From: CAIOYC01 sp964243985 | Lineage (GTDB): Bacteria > Pseudomonadota > Alphaproteobacteria > Caulobacterales > Caulobacteraceae | Reading direction: 5' to 3' | Assembly (NCBI GenBank): GCA_964243985.1 | Contig: CAXTHJ010000001.1 | Span: forward strand, 149,624 to 213,623 | Length of the DNA: 64,000 bases | In this document: positions 34,254 through 44,160 of the stretch, in pieces | How positions within the stretch are numbered: position 1 is the stretch's first letter | Layout of the letters: the number at the start of each line of letters is the position of its first letter | Position numbers and translations under genes: made by a program | The notes under the pieces: model-generated | What the model saw: the letters and a program-made list of their open reading frames with translations, nothing else | Databases searched by the model: none | Told to the model about the DNA's origin: nothing

Positions 34254-35824
34254 CGCGGTTAGCCTTTCCACCGGGGTCCGTCCCCTGGCTGATGGCGCAC
34301 GAACTGCGGCTGAGCTTTCGCGGGGTGAAGGGGCGAAAGCGCGGCGCGCTGACCCTGATCATCCTCGGCAGCGTTCTACTCATCGCCACCCTGGCCGGGG
34401 GCGTGCCCCTGGCTTTGGCGCTTCGGCACGTGCCGATCCGCCAGACGCCTTTGCTGATCATGATCTTCGATATCGCCATCGTGGCGATCTTCACGCTGAT
34501 CCTGTCCCAGACTCTGGCTTCGGCGACCATGGCCTTCTACGAGCGGGGCGACCTCGACCTCCTGCTCTCCTCGCCCATTCCGCCCCGGCGGGTGTTGGCG
34601 GTGCGGGCGGTGGGTATCGCCACCATGCCCTTCCTGTGGTTCGCCGCGATCCTGACCATCGCCGCCGGGCCGCTTGCGGTGCTAGGCCAACCGCGCTGGC
34701 TAGCGGGCTATCCGGTGCTCGCCTCCATCGCGCTCCTGGCGGCGGCGGCGGGGCTCAGCCTCGCCATGGGCCTGTTCAAGCTGATCGGCGCGCGGGCCAC
34801 CCGCACGGTGGGGCAGCTGATGGCCGCCGTGATCGGCGCGGCCTTCTTCCTGATCAGCCAGTCGCGCAACTTCCTGCCGGATAACGGGAAGGCGGTGTTC
34901 GGCGGCGTCATGCGCTGGGCGCAGAGCGGCGTGTTCCGACCGGGCGCGCCTCTCTCCTGGCCCGCCCGCGCCGTGTTCGGAGAGCCCCTGCCGCTGCTGG
35001 TCTTCGTCAGTCTATCCGTGCTGATCTTCGCCGGGGTGGCGGCGGGGCTCGGCCGCCGCTTTTCCGCCGACGCCTCGGTGGCGGCGGGAGTGCAGTCCGA
35101 AGCGCCCCGGGCCCGCGCCCGCGCCATCTCGGTGAAGAGCTTCGGCGGCGGCGTCTTCGCCACCATGCTGCGCAAGGAGCTGCTGCTGCTGGTGCGGGAC
35201 CCGACCCTGCTTTCCCAAGTGCTGCTGCGGACCCTCTACGTCCTTCCGCTCACTTTCGTGATGGTCAAGAACGCCGGCCAGCCCCACGGCCATTCGGGTT
35301 CGCACCTGACCGACATGATCAGCGCGGTCCGCCTGGCGTCTCTGGCGGGGGCGGTGACCTTCATGGCGGGGCAGGTGGCCGGGAGCCTCGCCTGGATCAC
35401 CATCTCGGCGGAGGATGCGCCAGAACTCCTGGCCGTGGCGCCGGTGGACGGCGGCGTCGTGCGCCGGGCTAAGCTGACCGCGACCATGATCCCGGTGGCG
35501 GCGCTCCTGGCCCTGCCCCTCGGCGCGCTTTTGTGGCTGACGCCGTGGATCGGCGTATGTGCGACGGCGGGCGCAATCGCCTCGGCCGCCTCGTCGGGGT
35601 TGATCAACCTGTGGTTCGAGAAGCCCGCGCCGCGCAAGGCCTTCCGCAACCGGCGGGGGGGATCCATCCTCGGCGCGGTGGCTGAAATGCTGCTGGGCCT
35701 CGGTTGGGGCGTCACGGCGGGGATGGCGGCCGCGTTGTCGCCCTGGGCGCTGATCCCTTGCGCGGCTACCTTGGTGGCGATGGGCGTCTTCTACGGTCTG
35801 TCGAACCCCAACCGTGCGTACTGA
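34250..35824 (+). CDS. ABC-2-type transporter permease
   Basis: 524 residues starting at GTG 34250, with about ten to twelve hydrophobic stretches (for example LTLIILGSVLLIATLAGGVP, YPVLASIALLAAAAGLSLAM, GVTAGMAAALSPWALIPCAA). A cytosolic loop near residue 300 (FATMLRKELLLLVRDPTLLS) is typical of ABC-2 exporters, where it contacts the ATPase. It forms the membrane part of an exporter with the preceding gene. The substrate is unknown. Confidence 0.85.
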   Translation: MTRLAFPPGSVPWLMAHELRLSFRGVKGRKRGALTLIILGSVLLIATLAGGVPLALALRHVPIRQTPLLIMIFDIAIVAIFTLILSQTLASATMAFYERGDLDLLLSSPIPPRRVLAVRAVGIATMPFLWFAAILTIAAGPLAVLGQPRWLAGYPVLASIALLAAAAGLSLAMGLFKLIGARATRTVGQLMAAVIGAAFFLISQSRNFLPDNGKAVFGGVMRWAQSGVFRPGAPLSWPARAVFGEPLPLLVFVSLSVLIFAGVAAGLGRRFSADASVAAGVQSEAPRARARAISVKSFGGGVFATMLRKELLLLVRDPTLLSQVLLRTLYVLPLTFVMVKNAGQPHGHSGSHLTDMISAVRLASLAGAVTFMAGQVAGSLAWITISAEDAPELLAVAPVDGGVVRRAKLTATMIPVAALLALPLGALLWLTPWIGVCATAGAIASAASSGLINLWFEKPAPRKAFRNRRGGSILGAVAEMLLGLGWGVTAGMAAALSPWALIPCAATLVAMGVFYGLSNPNRAY

Positions 35825-35830
35825 AGCCTC

Positions 35831-37258
35831 TCAGCGCCTAGGATGCGGCGCGTGGGCAAGGCGGAGCAGGTTCGCGGCGCCCGGCGCGCCGAACGGCGTT
35901 CCCGCCACGATCAGCACCCGCTGTCCGGGCTCCGCCAGCCCCAGGCGGGCGGCGAGGGCGCAGGCCTCTTCCGTCACCCCTTCCAGGCTGTCGGGTTCCG
36001 ACCCAACGCGGGGCTCAAGCCCCCAGACCAGCGTCAGCCGACGCGCCGCCGTTTCGCTCGGCGTCAGCGCCACCACCGTCTGTAATGGCCGCTCCCGCGC
36101 CAGCCGCCGCGCCGTGGCCCCAGTGCTGGTGAAGGCGACGAGGCAGGCGGTGGAGCCCGTCTCCGCCGCGCGGCGGGCGGCGGCCACCAGGGCGTCGGCG
36201 TCTTCGTCGTCGATGCGGTCGCCCTCCACGCCCATCAGCTCCGGCCAGCGGGGATCGCGCTCCACGCGGCAGATGATCCGGTCCATCATGGCGGCGGCCT
36301 CCAGCGGAAAGGCGCCGGCGGCGGTCTCGCCCGACAGCATCAGGGCGTCCGCGCCCTCATAGACGGCGTTGGCGACATCGGAGGCTTCCGCACGGGTGGG
36401 CGTGGCTGAGGCGGTCATGGATTCCAGCATCTGGGTGGCGACGATCACCGGCACCCCCCGGCGGCGGGCGGCGCGCAAGATGCGCTTTTGCGCTACCGGC
36501 ACCTCTTCGGGATCCAGTTCCACGCCAAGGTCGCCCCGCGCGATCATCACGCCGTCGCAGAGATCTAAGATCGCTTCGAGCTCGTCCAGCGCGGCCGGCT
36601 TCTCGATCTTGGCCATCACGGCGGCGCGCCCGGCGACGAGCTGGCGCAGCTCCGCCATATCCGCCGGCCGTTGCACGAACGACAGGGCGACCCAATCCAC
36701 GCCGAGGCGGAGCGCGAAGGCGAGGTCCGCCCGGTCCTTCGCCGTCAGCGCCGCCAGGGGGATGACGGCGCCGGGGAGGGCGACGCCCTTGCGATCCGAA
36801 AGCATCGCGCCCTGCACCACGGTCACCGCGGCGAAGTCCGCGCCGCAGCGATGGACCTTCAGGCGCACCTTGCCGTCGTCCACCAAAAGCACGGCCTCGG
36901 GCTTAAGGGCGGCGAAGAGTTCCGGGTGAGGCATCGAGACCCGCGCGGCGTCGCCGGGCGTCGGGTCCAGATCGAGGCGGAGCTTGTCGCCCGGCTTGAT
37001 GGGGATGAAGCCGCTGGCAAAGGTTCCGAGCCGCAGTTTGGGGCCTTGCAGGTCGGCCAATATGCCGAGCGGCCGCTCCACCACCGTCTCCGCCGCGCGC
37101 ACGGCGGCAAAGGTGGCGGCGTGATCCTCGTGCAGGCCGTGGCTGAAGTTCAGCCGGAACACGTCCACGCCGATCCGCGCCAGCGCCAGCACCTGGTCGG
37201 GCGCCTTGCTGGCGGGGCCGAGGGTAGCGACGATGCGGGCGTGACGCTGGCGGATCAT
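35831..37258 (-). CDS. pyk: Pyruvate kinase
   Basis: 475 residues. N-terminal RIVATLGPAS and VFRLNFSHG, the active-site signature VMAKIEKPAALDELEAIL with the catalytic Lys, MIARGDLGVEL (metal and phosphate binding), VIVATQMLESM and ALMLSGETAAGAFP. It converts PEP and ADP to pyruvate and ATP in the cytosol. It lies 40 bp downstream of a TauE/SafE gene and near PEP carboxykinase on the same strand, so both enzymes acting on PEP are together. Confidence 0.97.
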   Translation of the reverse strand: MIRQRHARIVATLGPASKAPDQVLALARIGVDVFRLNFSHGLHEDHAATFAAVRAAETVVERPLGILADLQGPKLRLGTFASGFIPIKPGDKLRLDLDPTPGDAARVSMPHPELFAALKPEAVLLVDDGKVRLKVHRCGADFAAVTVVQGAMLSDRKGVALPGAVIPLAALTAKDRADLAFALRLGVDWVALSFVQRPADMAELRQLVAGRAAVMAKIEKPAALDELEAILDLCDGVMIARGDLGVELDPEEVPVAQKRILRAARRRGVPVIVATQMLESMTASATPTRAEASDVANAVYEGADALMLSGETAAGAFPLEAAAMMDRIICRVERDPRWPELMGVEGDRIDDEDADALVAAARRAAETGSTACLVAFTSTGATARRLARERPLQTVVALTPSETAARRLTLVWGLEPRVGSEPDSLEGVTEEACALAARLGLAEPGQRVLIVAGTPFGAPGAANLLRLAHAPHPRR

Positions 37259-37298
37259 TCGGCGGCGACTCCACGATCAGAACCCCGATCGTAGCCGT

Positions 37299-38036
37299 TC
37301 AGGACGCGCGCAGGAACAGCCCAATGGTGAGGGCTACGCCCAGGACGATGACGCCGATCCGCAGCACCTTCTCGTTCACCCGCTTCAGCATCCAGGCGCC
37401 GAGCAGGCCGCCGCCGATTGCGCCGACGCCGAGAATGGCTGCTTGAAGCCAGTGGACGTCTCGGGAGAAGACGAAGATCAAGACGGCGGAGGCGTTCATC
37501 ACCGCCCCCAGCACGTTCTTGGTCGCCCCCGCCGTGCGGACCGGAAGGCCAGCGATGGTCAAGGCCGCCAGCATCAAAAAGCCGATCCCGCCGCCAAAGT
37601 AGCCGCCGTAGATGGCGATCAAGAGCTGAGCGCCACCGGCTGGAATAGGGCCGAGCGCAACACCGCTCTTGGGCGCTTTGCGAAAGAATGTTCCCCAGGT
37701 GAAAATGGCGGTGGCGAAGAGGACGAGAAAAGGCACTAGCTTCGCGAAGAAGCTTGGCGGGGTGGCGAGAAGCAAGAGCGCGCCGATCACGCCGCCGATG
37801 AGGCTAAGAACGAGCAGGGCTCGGAACGACAGCCGCTCCGCGCCGGAGACCAGCTTTCGCCCCGCGACGCCTGTCGCCACCTGACCGGGGAACAGGGCGA
37901 TGGTGGAGGTGATGTTAGCCGCGCGGGCGTCGAGGCCCGAGAGGATCAGGACCGACAAGGTCACGAACGATCCGCCGCCCGCCAGCGCGTTCTGGGCGCC
38001 GGCCCATACGCCAGCGAGCAACAGGATAATCCACAT
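37299..38036 (-). CDS. TauE/SafE-family membrane transporter
   Basis: 245 residues with about eight helices. It has the repeated family motifs AGVWAGAQNALAGGGSFVTL and AIYGGYFGGGIGFLMLAALT, the glycine-rich half-repeats of the TSUP (sulfite/sulfoacetate exporter) family. It probably exports a small anion such as sulfite; the substrate is not defined. Between the PEP carboxykinase and pyruvate kinase genes, co-directional. Confidence 0.88.
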   Translation of the reverse strand: MWIILLLAGVWAGAQNALAGGGSFVTLSVLILSGLDARAANITSTIALFPGQVATGVAGRKLVSGAERLSFRALLVLSLIGGVIGALLLLATPPSFFAKLVPFLVLFATAIFTWGTFFRKAPKSGVALGPIPAGGAQLLIAIYGGYFGGGIGFLMLAALTIAGLPVRTAGATKNVLGAVMNASAVLIFVFSRDVHWLQAAILGVGAIGGGLLGAWMLKRVNEKVLRIGVIVLGVALTIGLFLRAS

Positions 38037-38164
38037 AGGGGTGAGCTATGGCGCAGTGGAGCAGGTGCGAAAAGACCGGATCGATCTATACTCGCCTCGT
38101 GTGCTCCAAAAAGCGTGGCGCGCGTACCCCAAAGAGCAAGCGGGCCAAGCCTTAGGCTTCGAGC

Positions 38165-40036
38165 CTATTCTGCGGCGACGAAAACCTTGTCGTTGGTCGC
38201 GCTCGCAACATTGCCGTTGGCCACGTTCAGTCGGCCAAGCAGAGCGTCACGTTCTTCCCAAAGAGCGTTCGGCAGCCGATCGCCGAATTTCTCGTAATAC
38301 GGCGCGATCAACGCCGCCTCCTCAGCCCAGACTTCGTGATCGACGGTGAGCAGAAGGTCGATCTGTGCGTCCGTGATGGTCAAACCGCTGACATCCAAGG
38401 CCGCCTTGGTGGGGACGAGGCCGATGGCGGTGGTCTCCGCGTCCACTTCGCCTTCGAGACGCTGAACGATCCACTTCAGAACGCGGCTGTTCTCGCCATA
38501 GCCCGGCCAGACGAATTTGCCCTTTTCGTCCTTCCTGAACCAGTTGACGAAATAGATGCGCGGCAGCTTGGCCGGATCGGCTTTGGCACCGAGCGCCAGC
38601 CAGTGCGCGAAGTAATCGCCCATGTTGTAGCCGCAGAAGGGCAGCATGGCGAAGGGATCGCGACGGAGCTCGCCCACCTTGTTCTCCGCCGCCGCGGTGC
38701 CTTCGGAGGCGACGTTGGAGGCCATGAACACGCCGTGGCGCCAGTCGAAGGATTCGGTGACCAGCGGCACCGCCGAAGCCCGCCTTCCGCCGAACAGGAT
38801 GGCCGAGATCGGCACGCCTTTGGGGTCTTCCCACTCCGGCGCGATCACCGGGCACTGGCCGGCTGGCGCGGTGAAGCGGGCGTTGGGGTGCGCCGCCGGC
38901 TCGCCAGATTCGGGCGACCAGGCGCGGCCTTTCCAGTCGGTCAGGCCCTCCGGCGGATGGTCGGTCAAACCCTCCCACCAGACATCGCCGTCGGCGGTCA
39001 GGGCGACGTTGGTGAAGACCGCGTTGGAGTGCAAAGAATCGATCGCGTTCTTGTTGGTGGCGATCCCGGTGCCGGGCGCCACGCCGAAGAAGCCGGCTTC
39101 GGGGTTGATGGCGTAAAGCCGTCCGTCTTCGCCGAACCGCATCCAGCAGATGTCGTCGCCGATGGTCTCCGCCGTCCAGCCGGGGATGGTCGGCTGCAGC
39201 ATGGCGAGATTGGTCTTGCCGCAGGCGCTGGGGAAGGCGGCGGCCACGTAATGCACCGCCTTTTCCGGCGAGGTCAGCTTCAGGATCAGCATGTGCTCGG
39301 CCAGCCAGCCCTCATCCCGCGCCATCACCGAGGCGATGCGCAGGGCATAGCACTTCTTGCCAAGCAAGGCGTTGCCGCCGTAGCCGGAGCCGTAGGACCA
39401 GATCTCCCGGTCCTCGGGGAAGTGGACGATGTACTTAGTCTCGTTGCAGGGCCAGGCCACGTCCGTTCGACCGTCGCTCAGGGGAGCGCCCAATGTGTGC
39501 ACCGCCGGAACGAAGAAACCGTCCTCGCCCATGGCGTCCAGCGCCGCCTGGCCCATCCGCGTCATCACCCGCATGGAGATGGCCACATAGGCGCTGTCGG
39601 TGATCTCGACGCCGAGGGCGGAGATGGGCGAGCCCACCGGGCCCATGGAGAAGGGGAGCACATACATGGTGCGCCCGCGCATGGCGCCCTTGAAGAGGCC
39701 GTTCAGAGTGCCGCGCATATCAACCGGATCGGCCCAGTTGTTGGTAGGGCCTGCGTCGGCGGCGTCTTTTGAGCAGATGTAGGTGCGGCTCTCCACGCGG
39801 GCGACGTCGCGGGGATCGGAGGCGGCGTAGAAAGAGTTAGGGCGCTTCTTGGGATCGAGCCGCTTCAACGTCCCGCTTTGGATCAGGGTTTCCGTCAGCT
39901 CTTCCCATTCTTCGTCGGATCCGTCGCACCAGCGCACGCTCGCCGGTTCGGTCAGGGCGGCGATATCGCTCACCCACTGCAGTAGTCGTTTGTGTTTGGT
40001 CGGGGCCTTATCGAGACCCGGTACGGCCAAAGCCAT
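38165..40036 (-). CDS. pckG: Phosphoenolpyruvate carboxykinase (GTP)
   Basis: About 623 residues. The nucleotide loop AAFPSACGKTNLAMLQPT includes the hyperreactive Cys of the GTP-dependent class. Other marks are GGNALLGKKCYALRIAS (metal site), GDDICWMRFGEDGRLYAINP, GVAPGTG and the guanine-binding region near YNMGDYFAHW. It converts oxaloacetate and GTP to PEP, CO2 and GDP in gluconeogenesis. Several ATGs compete for the start. I prefer the one at 40036, giving MALAVPGLDKAPTKHKRLL, with AAGGTGGTG upstream; the frame is open to 40129. Confidence 0.96.
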   Translation of the reverse strand: MALAVPGLDKAPTKHKRLLQWVSDIAALTEPASVRWCDGSDEEWEELTETLIQSGTLKRLDPKKRPNSFYAASDPRDVARVESRTYICSKDAADAGPTNNWADPVDMRGTLNGLFKGAMRGRTMYVLPFSMGPVGSPISALGVEITDSAYVAISMRVMTRMGQAALDAMGEDGFFVPAVHTLGAPLSDGRTDVAWPCNETKYIVHFPEDREIWSYGSGYGGNALLGKKCYALRIASVMARDEGWLAEHMLILKLTSPEKAVHYVAAAFPSACGKTNLAMLQPTIPGWTAETIGDDICWMRFGEDGRLYAINPEAGFFGVAPGTGIATNKNAIDSLHSNAVFTNVALTADGDVWWEGLTDHPPEGLTDWKGRAWSPESGEPAAHPNARFTAPAGQCPVIAPEWEDPKGVPISAILFGGRRASAVPLVTESFDWRHGVFMASNVASEGTAAAENKVGELRRDPFAMLPFCGYNMGDYFAHWLALGAKADPAKLPRIYFVNWFRKDEKGKFVWPGYGENSRVLKWIVQRLEGEVDAETTAIGLVPTKAALDVSGLTITDAQIDLLLTVDHEVWAEEAALIAPYYEKFGDRLPNALWEERDALLGRLNVANGNVASATNDKVFVAAE

Positions 40037-40200
40037 CATCACCACCTTCACCATCAGAGTGGGCCTATTTTTGCCCGTTTCAAAAAAGCGTAACGCTTTG
40101 CGGCCGTCCAGTCGATTCAACATTTTCACCGGGCGTGCGGCGTCTTTGCAAGCTTCAGCCCAGAGTTGATGGCATTATCGTCCCTCGATCCGTTGTGCAG

Positions 40201-40235
40201 TGCAATATACATTGCAAGATAGTTAGGTTTCCTAA
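40201..40235. promoter_or_regulatory. Two palindromes upstream of the MarR/DHA2 operon
   Basis: TGCAATATACATTGCA (40201-40216) has 6-bp inverted arms around ATAC. TTAGGTTTCCTAA (40223-40235) has 5-bp arms around TTT. Both are AT-rich, lie within 47 bp of the MarR start at 40248 and suit MarR autoregulation. No ribosome site is obvious between the second palindrome and the ATG. Confidence 0.55.
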
Positions 40236-40247
40236 TATTAGTCCACT

Positions 40248-40709
40248 ATGAAATCGCTGACGCCTGCTCGATCGGACTCCGGGGTTGCACAAATGGCGGA
40301 CCGGCTGCGGCCGGTGATCTTGAAGCTAGGCCGTCATTTGAGGCGGGAGGCGCAAAAGGTCGGCGTCTCCGCGCTCGACGCGCAGGTGCTGGGGATCGTG
40401 AAAAAGTCTCCGGGGATCGGCGTCTCCGATCTCGCTGACATCGAGCAGATGAGCCGGCCGGCCATGAGCGCCCACGTCAAACGGCTTGAGACCGCGGGGT
40501 GGTTGGCCAGGCGACCGGACGCTCTGGATGGCGATAAACGGCGCGTGGCGCTGGTTGTTACGGCAAAGGGGCTTCAGGCGCTGAACGCGATCCGCCGCTC
40601 CCGAAACGATTGGTTGGCCGCTCGCCTGGCGACCCTGAAGCCTCAGGAGCTCGACGCGCTGGACAGCGCGTTGACCACCCTGACCCGGCTCGTGGAGATC
40701 AAGCCATGA
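40248..40709 (+). CDS. MarR-family transcriptional regulator
   Basis: 153 residues with the winged HTH IVKKSPGIGVSDLADIEQMS, then RPAMSAHVKRLETAGWLAR and the wing GDKRRVALVVTAKG. The stop codon overlaps the start of a DHA2 transporter gene (ATGA). It probably represses its own operon through the palindromes at 40201-40235 and releases on binding the exported drug. Confidence 0.92.
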   Translation: MKSLTPARSDSGVAQMADRLRPVILKLGRHLRREAQKVGVSALDAQVLGIVKKSPGIGVSDLADIEQMSRPAMSAHVKRLETAGWLARRPDALDGDKRRVALVVTAKGLQALNAIRRSRNDWLAARLATLKPQELDALDSALTTLTRLVEIKP

Positions 40710-42199
40710 AGCTTGCCGCCACAATGCCTGCGAAGCCCAGTCCAGCGTCGGGGGCGGGGATGGCGGAAGCGGTGTTGGCTCCGCCCGGCGAGGCCGCCCT
40801 TCGAACAAGCCCACTTTTGCCCCTGATCATCGGCGCGGCGCTGTTCATGCAGACGCTGGACGCGACGGTGATCTCCAACGCCTTGCCCACCATGGCCAGG
40901 TCGCTGCATCAGGACCCCTTGATGTTGAATCTGGCGATAACCGCCTATCTTTTGGCGGCGGCGGTGTTCCTGCCGATCTCGGCATGGGTGGCGGACCGGT
41001 TCGGCGCCAAGAATGTCTTCCGTGTGGCTATCGCGGGGTTCGCCCTGAGTTCCCTCCTCTGCGGTCTGTCGCAGAATTTGCTGGAGCTTGTGGGCGCGCG
41101 GATGTTGCAGGGCGTCGCCGGGGCGATGATGCTGCCGGTAGGGCGGCTGGTGCTGTTGCGGTCGGTGCCGAAGTCCGAACTGGTCAGGGCCATGTCCTAC
41201 CTGACCATGCCCGCGCTGCTCGGGCCGATCCTGGGGCCGCCCATCGGCGGCTTCATCGTCACGTTTTCGTCGTGGCGGTGGATTTTCTACATTAACCTGC
41301 CGATGGGCGTCTTGGGGCTGATCCTGACCAGCCTGTTCATTCCCGATGTGCGGGAGGCGGTGCGGGAGAAGCTCGACGTGCGCGGGTTCATCCTCACTGG
41401 ATGTGGTCTGGCGGGACTGGTTTATGGCTTTGACAATCTCGGCAAGAACGTCTTGCCGTTCGCCGTGGTCGCGGCCTTGCTGGTGGGCGGTTTGATCTGC
41501 GGCGCCCTCTACGTCTTCCACGCCAGGCGCACGCCCAACGCCATCCTCGACCTGTCTCTGCTGAAGATCAGGACGTTCGCCGCGTCCACGGTCGGCGGCC
41601 TCTTCTCCCGCCTGGTGATCGGCGCCAGCCCGTTTCTGCTCGCTCTTTTGTTGCAGCTTGGTTTTGGCCTTTCGGCGTTCCAGGCTGGCCTTTTGACCTT
41701 CGTCGGAGCGGCGGGCGCACTCTTGATGAAGACGACCGCCCGTCCGATCATCAGCCGGTTCGGGTTCAAGCAGGTCTTGATCGTCAACGCCGTCGTGGTC
41801 GCGGCCTTCTCAGGCGGCTACGCCTTGTTTCGCATCACAACGCCGCATTGGATCCTGTTGCTGACGCTTCTGGCGGGCGGTTTCTTCCGCTCGCTACAGT
41901 TCACCGCTTTGAACGCCATGGGATACGCGGACGTGCCGCAATCCCTGATGAGCCGCGCCTCCAGCCTTTCCAGCATGTTCCAGCAGCTGGCGCAAAGCCT
42001 AGGTATCGGGCTGGCCGCCATGCTGATCCATTACACCTTGGCTTTGCGCCATAGCCCTGCCCTGACGGCGGCCGACATCTCGCCAGCGTTCGCGATTGTT
42101 GCGGGTCTATCGTTGATCGCCCTGTTCTTCTTCGTGACCCTTCCCGCGGACGCCGGGGCGGAGGTTTCGGGCCGCTTGGCTCCCGTTCACAAGGACTGA
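40706..42199 (+). CDS. DHA2-family MFS drug transporter
   Basis: About 497 residues from ATG 40706 with 14 predicted helices. DHA2 hallmarks are LFMQTLDATVISNALPTMAR, WVADRFGAKNVFRVAIAGFA and motif C MPALLGPILGPPIGGFIVTF. An inner-membrane proton/drug antiporter; no membrane-fusion partner is encoded here, so it differs from the tripartite pump at 12.8-17.1 kb. Operon with MarR. Confidence 0.93.
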   Translation: MKLAATMPAKPSPASGAGMAEAVLAPPGEAALRTSPLLPLIIGAALFMQTLDATVISNALPTMARSLHQDPLMLNLAITAYLLAAAVFLPISAWVADRFGAKNVFRVAIAGFALSSLLCGLSQNLLELVGARMLQGVAGAMMLPVGRLVLLRSVPKSELVRAMSYLTMPALLGPILGPPIGGFIVTFSSWRWIFYINLPMGVLGLILTSLFIPDVREAVREKLDVRGFILTGCGLAGLVYGFDNLGKNVLPFAVVAALLVGGLICGALYVFHARRTPNAILDLSLLKIRTFAASTVGGLFSRLVIGASPFLLALLLQLGFGLSAFQAGLLTFVGAAGALLMKTTARPIISRFGFKQVLIVNAVVVAAFSGGYALFRITTPHWILLLTLLAGGFFRSLQFTALNAMGYADVPQSLMSRASSLSSMFQQLAQSLGIGLAAMLIHYTLALRHSPALTAADISPAFAIVAGLSLIALFFFVTLPADAGAEVSGRLAPVHKD

Positions 42200-42202
42200 C
42201 CG

Positions 42203-44131
42203 TTACGGCTTCAAATACCGGTCGAACCATCCTACCAGTCGGTGCGCCAGATCGTGCACGTGCTCGGGCTTCCTGATGCCGTGCCCTTCGCCCTCGTAGA
42301 TCACCAAGGACACCGGCACGTTCAGCTCCTTCAGAGCGTGCCAGAACTCGATCGACTGGGGCGCAGGGCATTCCACGTCCCGCTCGCCCACATAGATGAA
42401 GGTCGGGGTCTTGGCTTGCTTGATGGTGGTGAGGGGCGAGAGCTTCTCGTAGATCGCCGGATCGTCATAGGCGGAGGCGCCGAAGAAGGGGATCATCCAC
42501 TGGTCGATGCCGTTCTCGCCGTAATAGCTGATCCAGTTGGCGATGCCGGCGCCGGCCACGGCGGCGTGGAAGCGGGCGGTGTGCGCCACCGTCCACATGG
42601 TCATGAACCCGCCGTAGCTGTGGCCGAAGACGCCAAGCCGTTTGTCGTCAATAGGCGCGACCTTCTCCACCGCATCGACGCCGGCCAGGATGTCTCTGAG
42701 GTCGCCGCCGCCGAGGTCGCGCACATTGGCGCGGGTGAAGGCTTCGCCCTGGCCATAGGACCCGCGCGGGTTGGGCTCGAACACGTAGTAGCCGTGGTCC
42801 AAGAGGTCCCGCGTCTGGCCGAACGCCACATAGCCCGGCCCCGCCGCCGCGCTCGGGCCGCCGTGCACCTGAACGATCATGGGGTAGGTCTTGCCGGGCG
42901 TAACCGTCGTCGGCGCCAGCAGCCAGCCCTGCACCGTATAGCCGTCGCTGGTCCAGGTTATGCTCTTGGCGGCGACGTGGTCCGGCAGGGCGTCATTGTC
43001 GTGGGTGAGGGCGCGGCCCTGTTCGCCGATGGTGTGGATGCCGATGATCGGCGCGCGCTCGAACGTAGATAGGGTGGCGGCGAAGGTCTTGCCGTCGGCG
43101 GTGAAGCTGTAATGGCCGTCGTTGGCGGAGAAGTTGAACGGAGCCTGCGCCTCGATCTTCACCGCCCCTGTCTCCGGCGTGACGGCGACGTTGGCCATGT
43201 TCGCCCCGATCAAGGCTGACCCCCGCAAGAGGTCCCCCCGCCAGACGAAGGATGTGAAGGTGCCTTTGTAGCCCGGCGTGATATCCTTCGGCGTCCCGCC
43301 GGTGATCGGCACCGTGTAGAGATCGCCGCCAACGGAGCCGAAGTCGCTCATGATGCCGCCGATGAAGGCCACGGTCTTGCCGTCCGGCGAAACGCGGGGG
43401 ACGTTCATCTGGTATTTCGGCGCGGCGATCACCCGCGCCGCGCCGGTCAGGTCCACCGCCACCAGCTTGGCGATCCACCAGTTGTTGTCGCCGTTGCCCT
43501 TGGCGGCGGTGGCGACAAAGCCTGTGCCCGCCGGCGTCCAGTCGTATTCGTAAACCCAGGTGTCGGCCGGGGAGATCAGGCGAAGCTCGCCGCCCGAAGC
43601 CGGCACGATCCCGATCCGCTGCTCGTCCTCGTCCGCGCCGATCTCGCCGGTCAGCGGCTTGCCGGCTTGGGTGGCGCCCACTTCCTTATGCGCGCCGACG
43701 ACCGCCAGCACCGCCAGGGTCTTCCCGTCCGGCGACCAACGGGGCGTCGCCAGCAAACCTTTTACCGAGGCGACGGTGCGAAGCTTGCCGTTTTCGATCA
43801 GCTGCAGCGTCGCCGTGGAGGTCTTGGGATTGTTGGCGACGAAGGCGATCGCCGCTCCGCTCGGCGAGAAGCTCAGCCCGGCGTAGCGGCACTCAGCGCA
43901 CGGGTCGTGCTTGGCCAGCACCGCGCCTGTTGCGGAATAGACCACGATCGTTCCATGCGGTTGTGTGGTCTGGTCCGGCATATCGGTGGAGTCGACCGCC
44001 GCCACGCGGTCGCCGGAGGGCGAGATCGTCACCCCCTGGTACTGCCGCACGCCGACGGGATCGGCCGCGAGGGCCGCGCCGAGGCTGAGCGCCGCGAGCG
44101 CCACGCCCGCCAGAATCGCCGTGATCTTCAT
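42203..44131 (-). CDS. S9-family prolyl oligopeptidase, exported
   Basis: 642 residues with a signal peptide (ILAGVALAALSLGAALA). An N-terminal beta-propeller-type domain has many DPP-like blades (RWSPDGKTLAVLAVVGA, PRVSPDGKTVAFIGG). The C-terminal alpha/beta hydrolase has the nucleophile in GHSYGGFMTMW, the acid in YVGERDVECP and the His in GEGHGIRKPEH. It cleaves peptides, probably in the periplasm. It is the last gene of an operon after an SDR and glycerol kinase; the 29-bp gap supports co-transcription although the functions are not obviously linked. Confidence 0.93.
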   Translation of the reverse strand: MKITAILAGVALAALSLGAALAADPVGVRQYQGVTISPSGDRVAAVDSTDMPDQTTQPHGTIVVYSATGAVLAKHDPCAECRYAGLSFSPSGAAIAFVANNPKTSTATLQLIENGKLRTVASVKGLLATPRWSPDGKTLAVLAVVGAHKEVGATQAGKPLTGEIGADEDEQRIGIVPASGGELRLISPADTWVYEYDWTPAGTGFVATAAKGNGDNNWWIAKLVAVDLTGAARVIAAPKYQMNVPRVSPDGKTVAFIGGIMSDFGSVGGDLYTVPITGGTPKDITPGYKGTFTSFVWRGDLLRGSALIGANMANVAVTPETGAVKIEAQAPFNFSANDGHYSFTADGKTFAATLSTFERAPIIGIHTIGEQGRALTHDNDALPDHVAAKSITWTSDGYTVQGWLLAPTTVTPGKTYPMIVQVHGGPSAAAGPGYVAFGQTRDLLDHGYYVFEPNPRGSYGQGEAFTRANVRDLGGGDLRDILAGVDAVEKVAPIDDKRLGVFGHSYGGFMTMWTVAHTARFHAAVAGAGIANWISYYGENGIDQWMIPFFGASAYDDPAIYEKLSPLTTIKQAKTPTFIYVGERDVECPAPQSIEFWHALKELNVPVSLVIYEGEGHGIRKPEHVHDLAHRLVGWFDRYLKP

Positions 44132-44160
44132 AACTAGAGCCCCTCTTGCGGCGGCGGACG

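Noticed and set aside
38336..39772. 478-codon open frame on the plus strand
   Set aside because: Antisense to PEP carboxykinase; no motifs.
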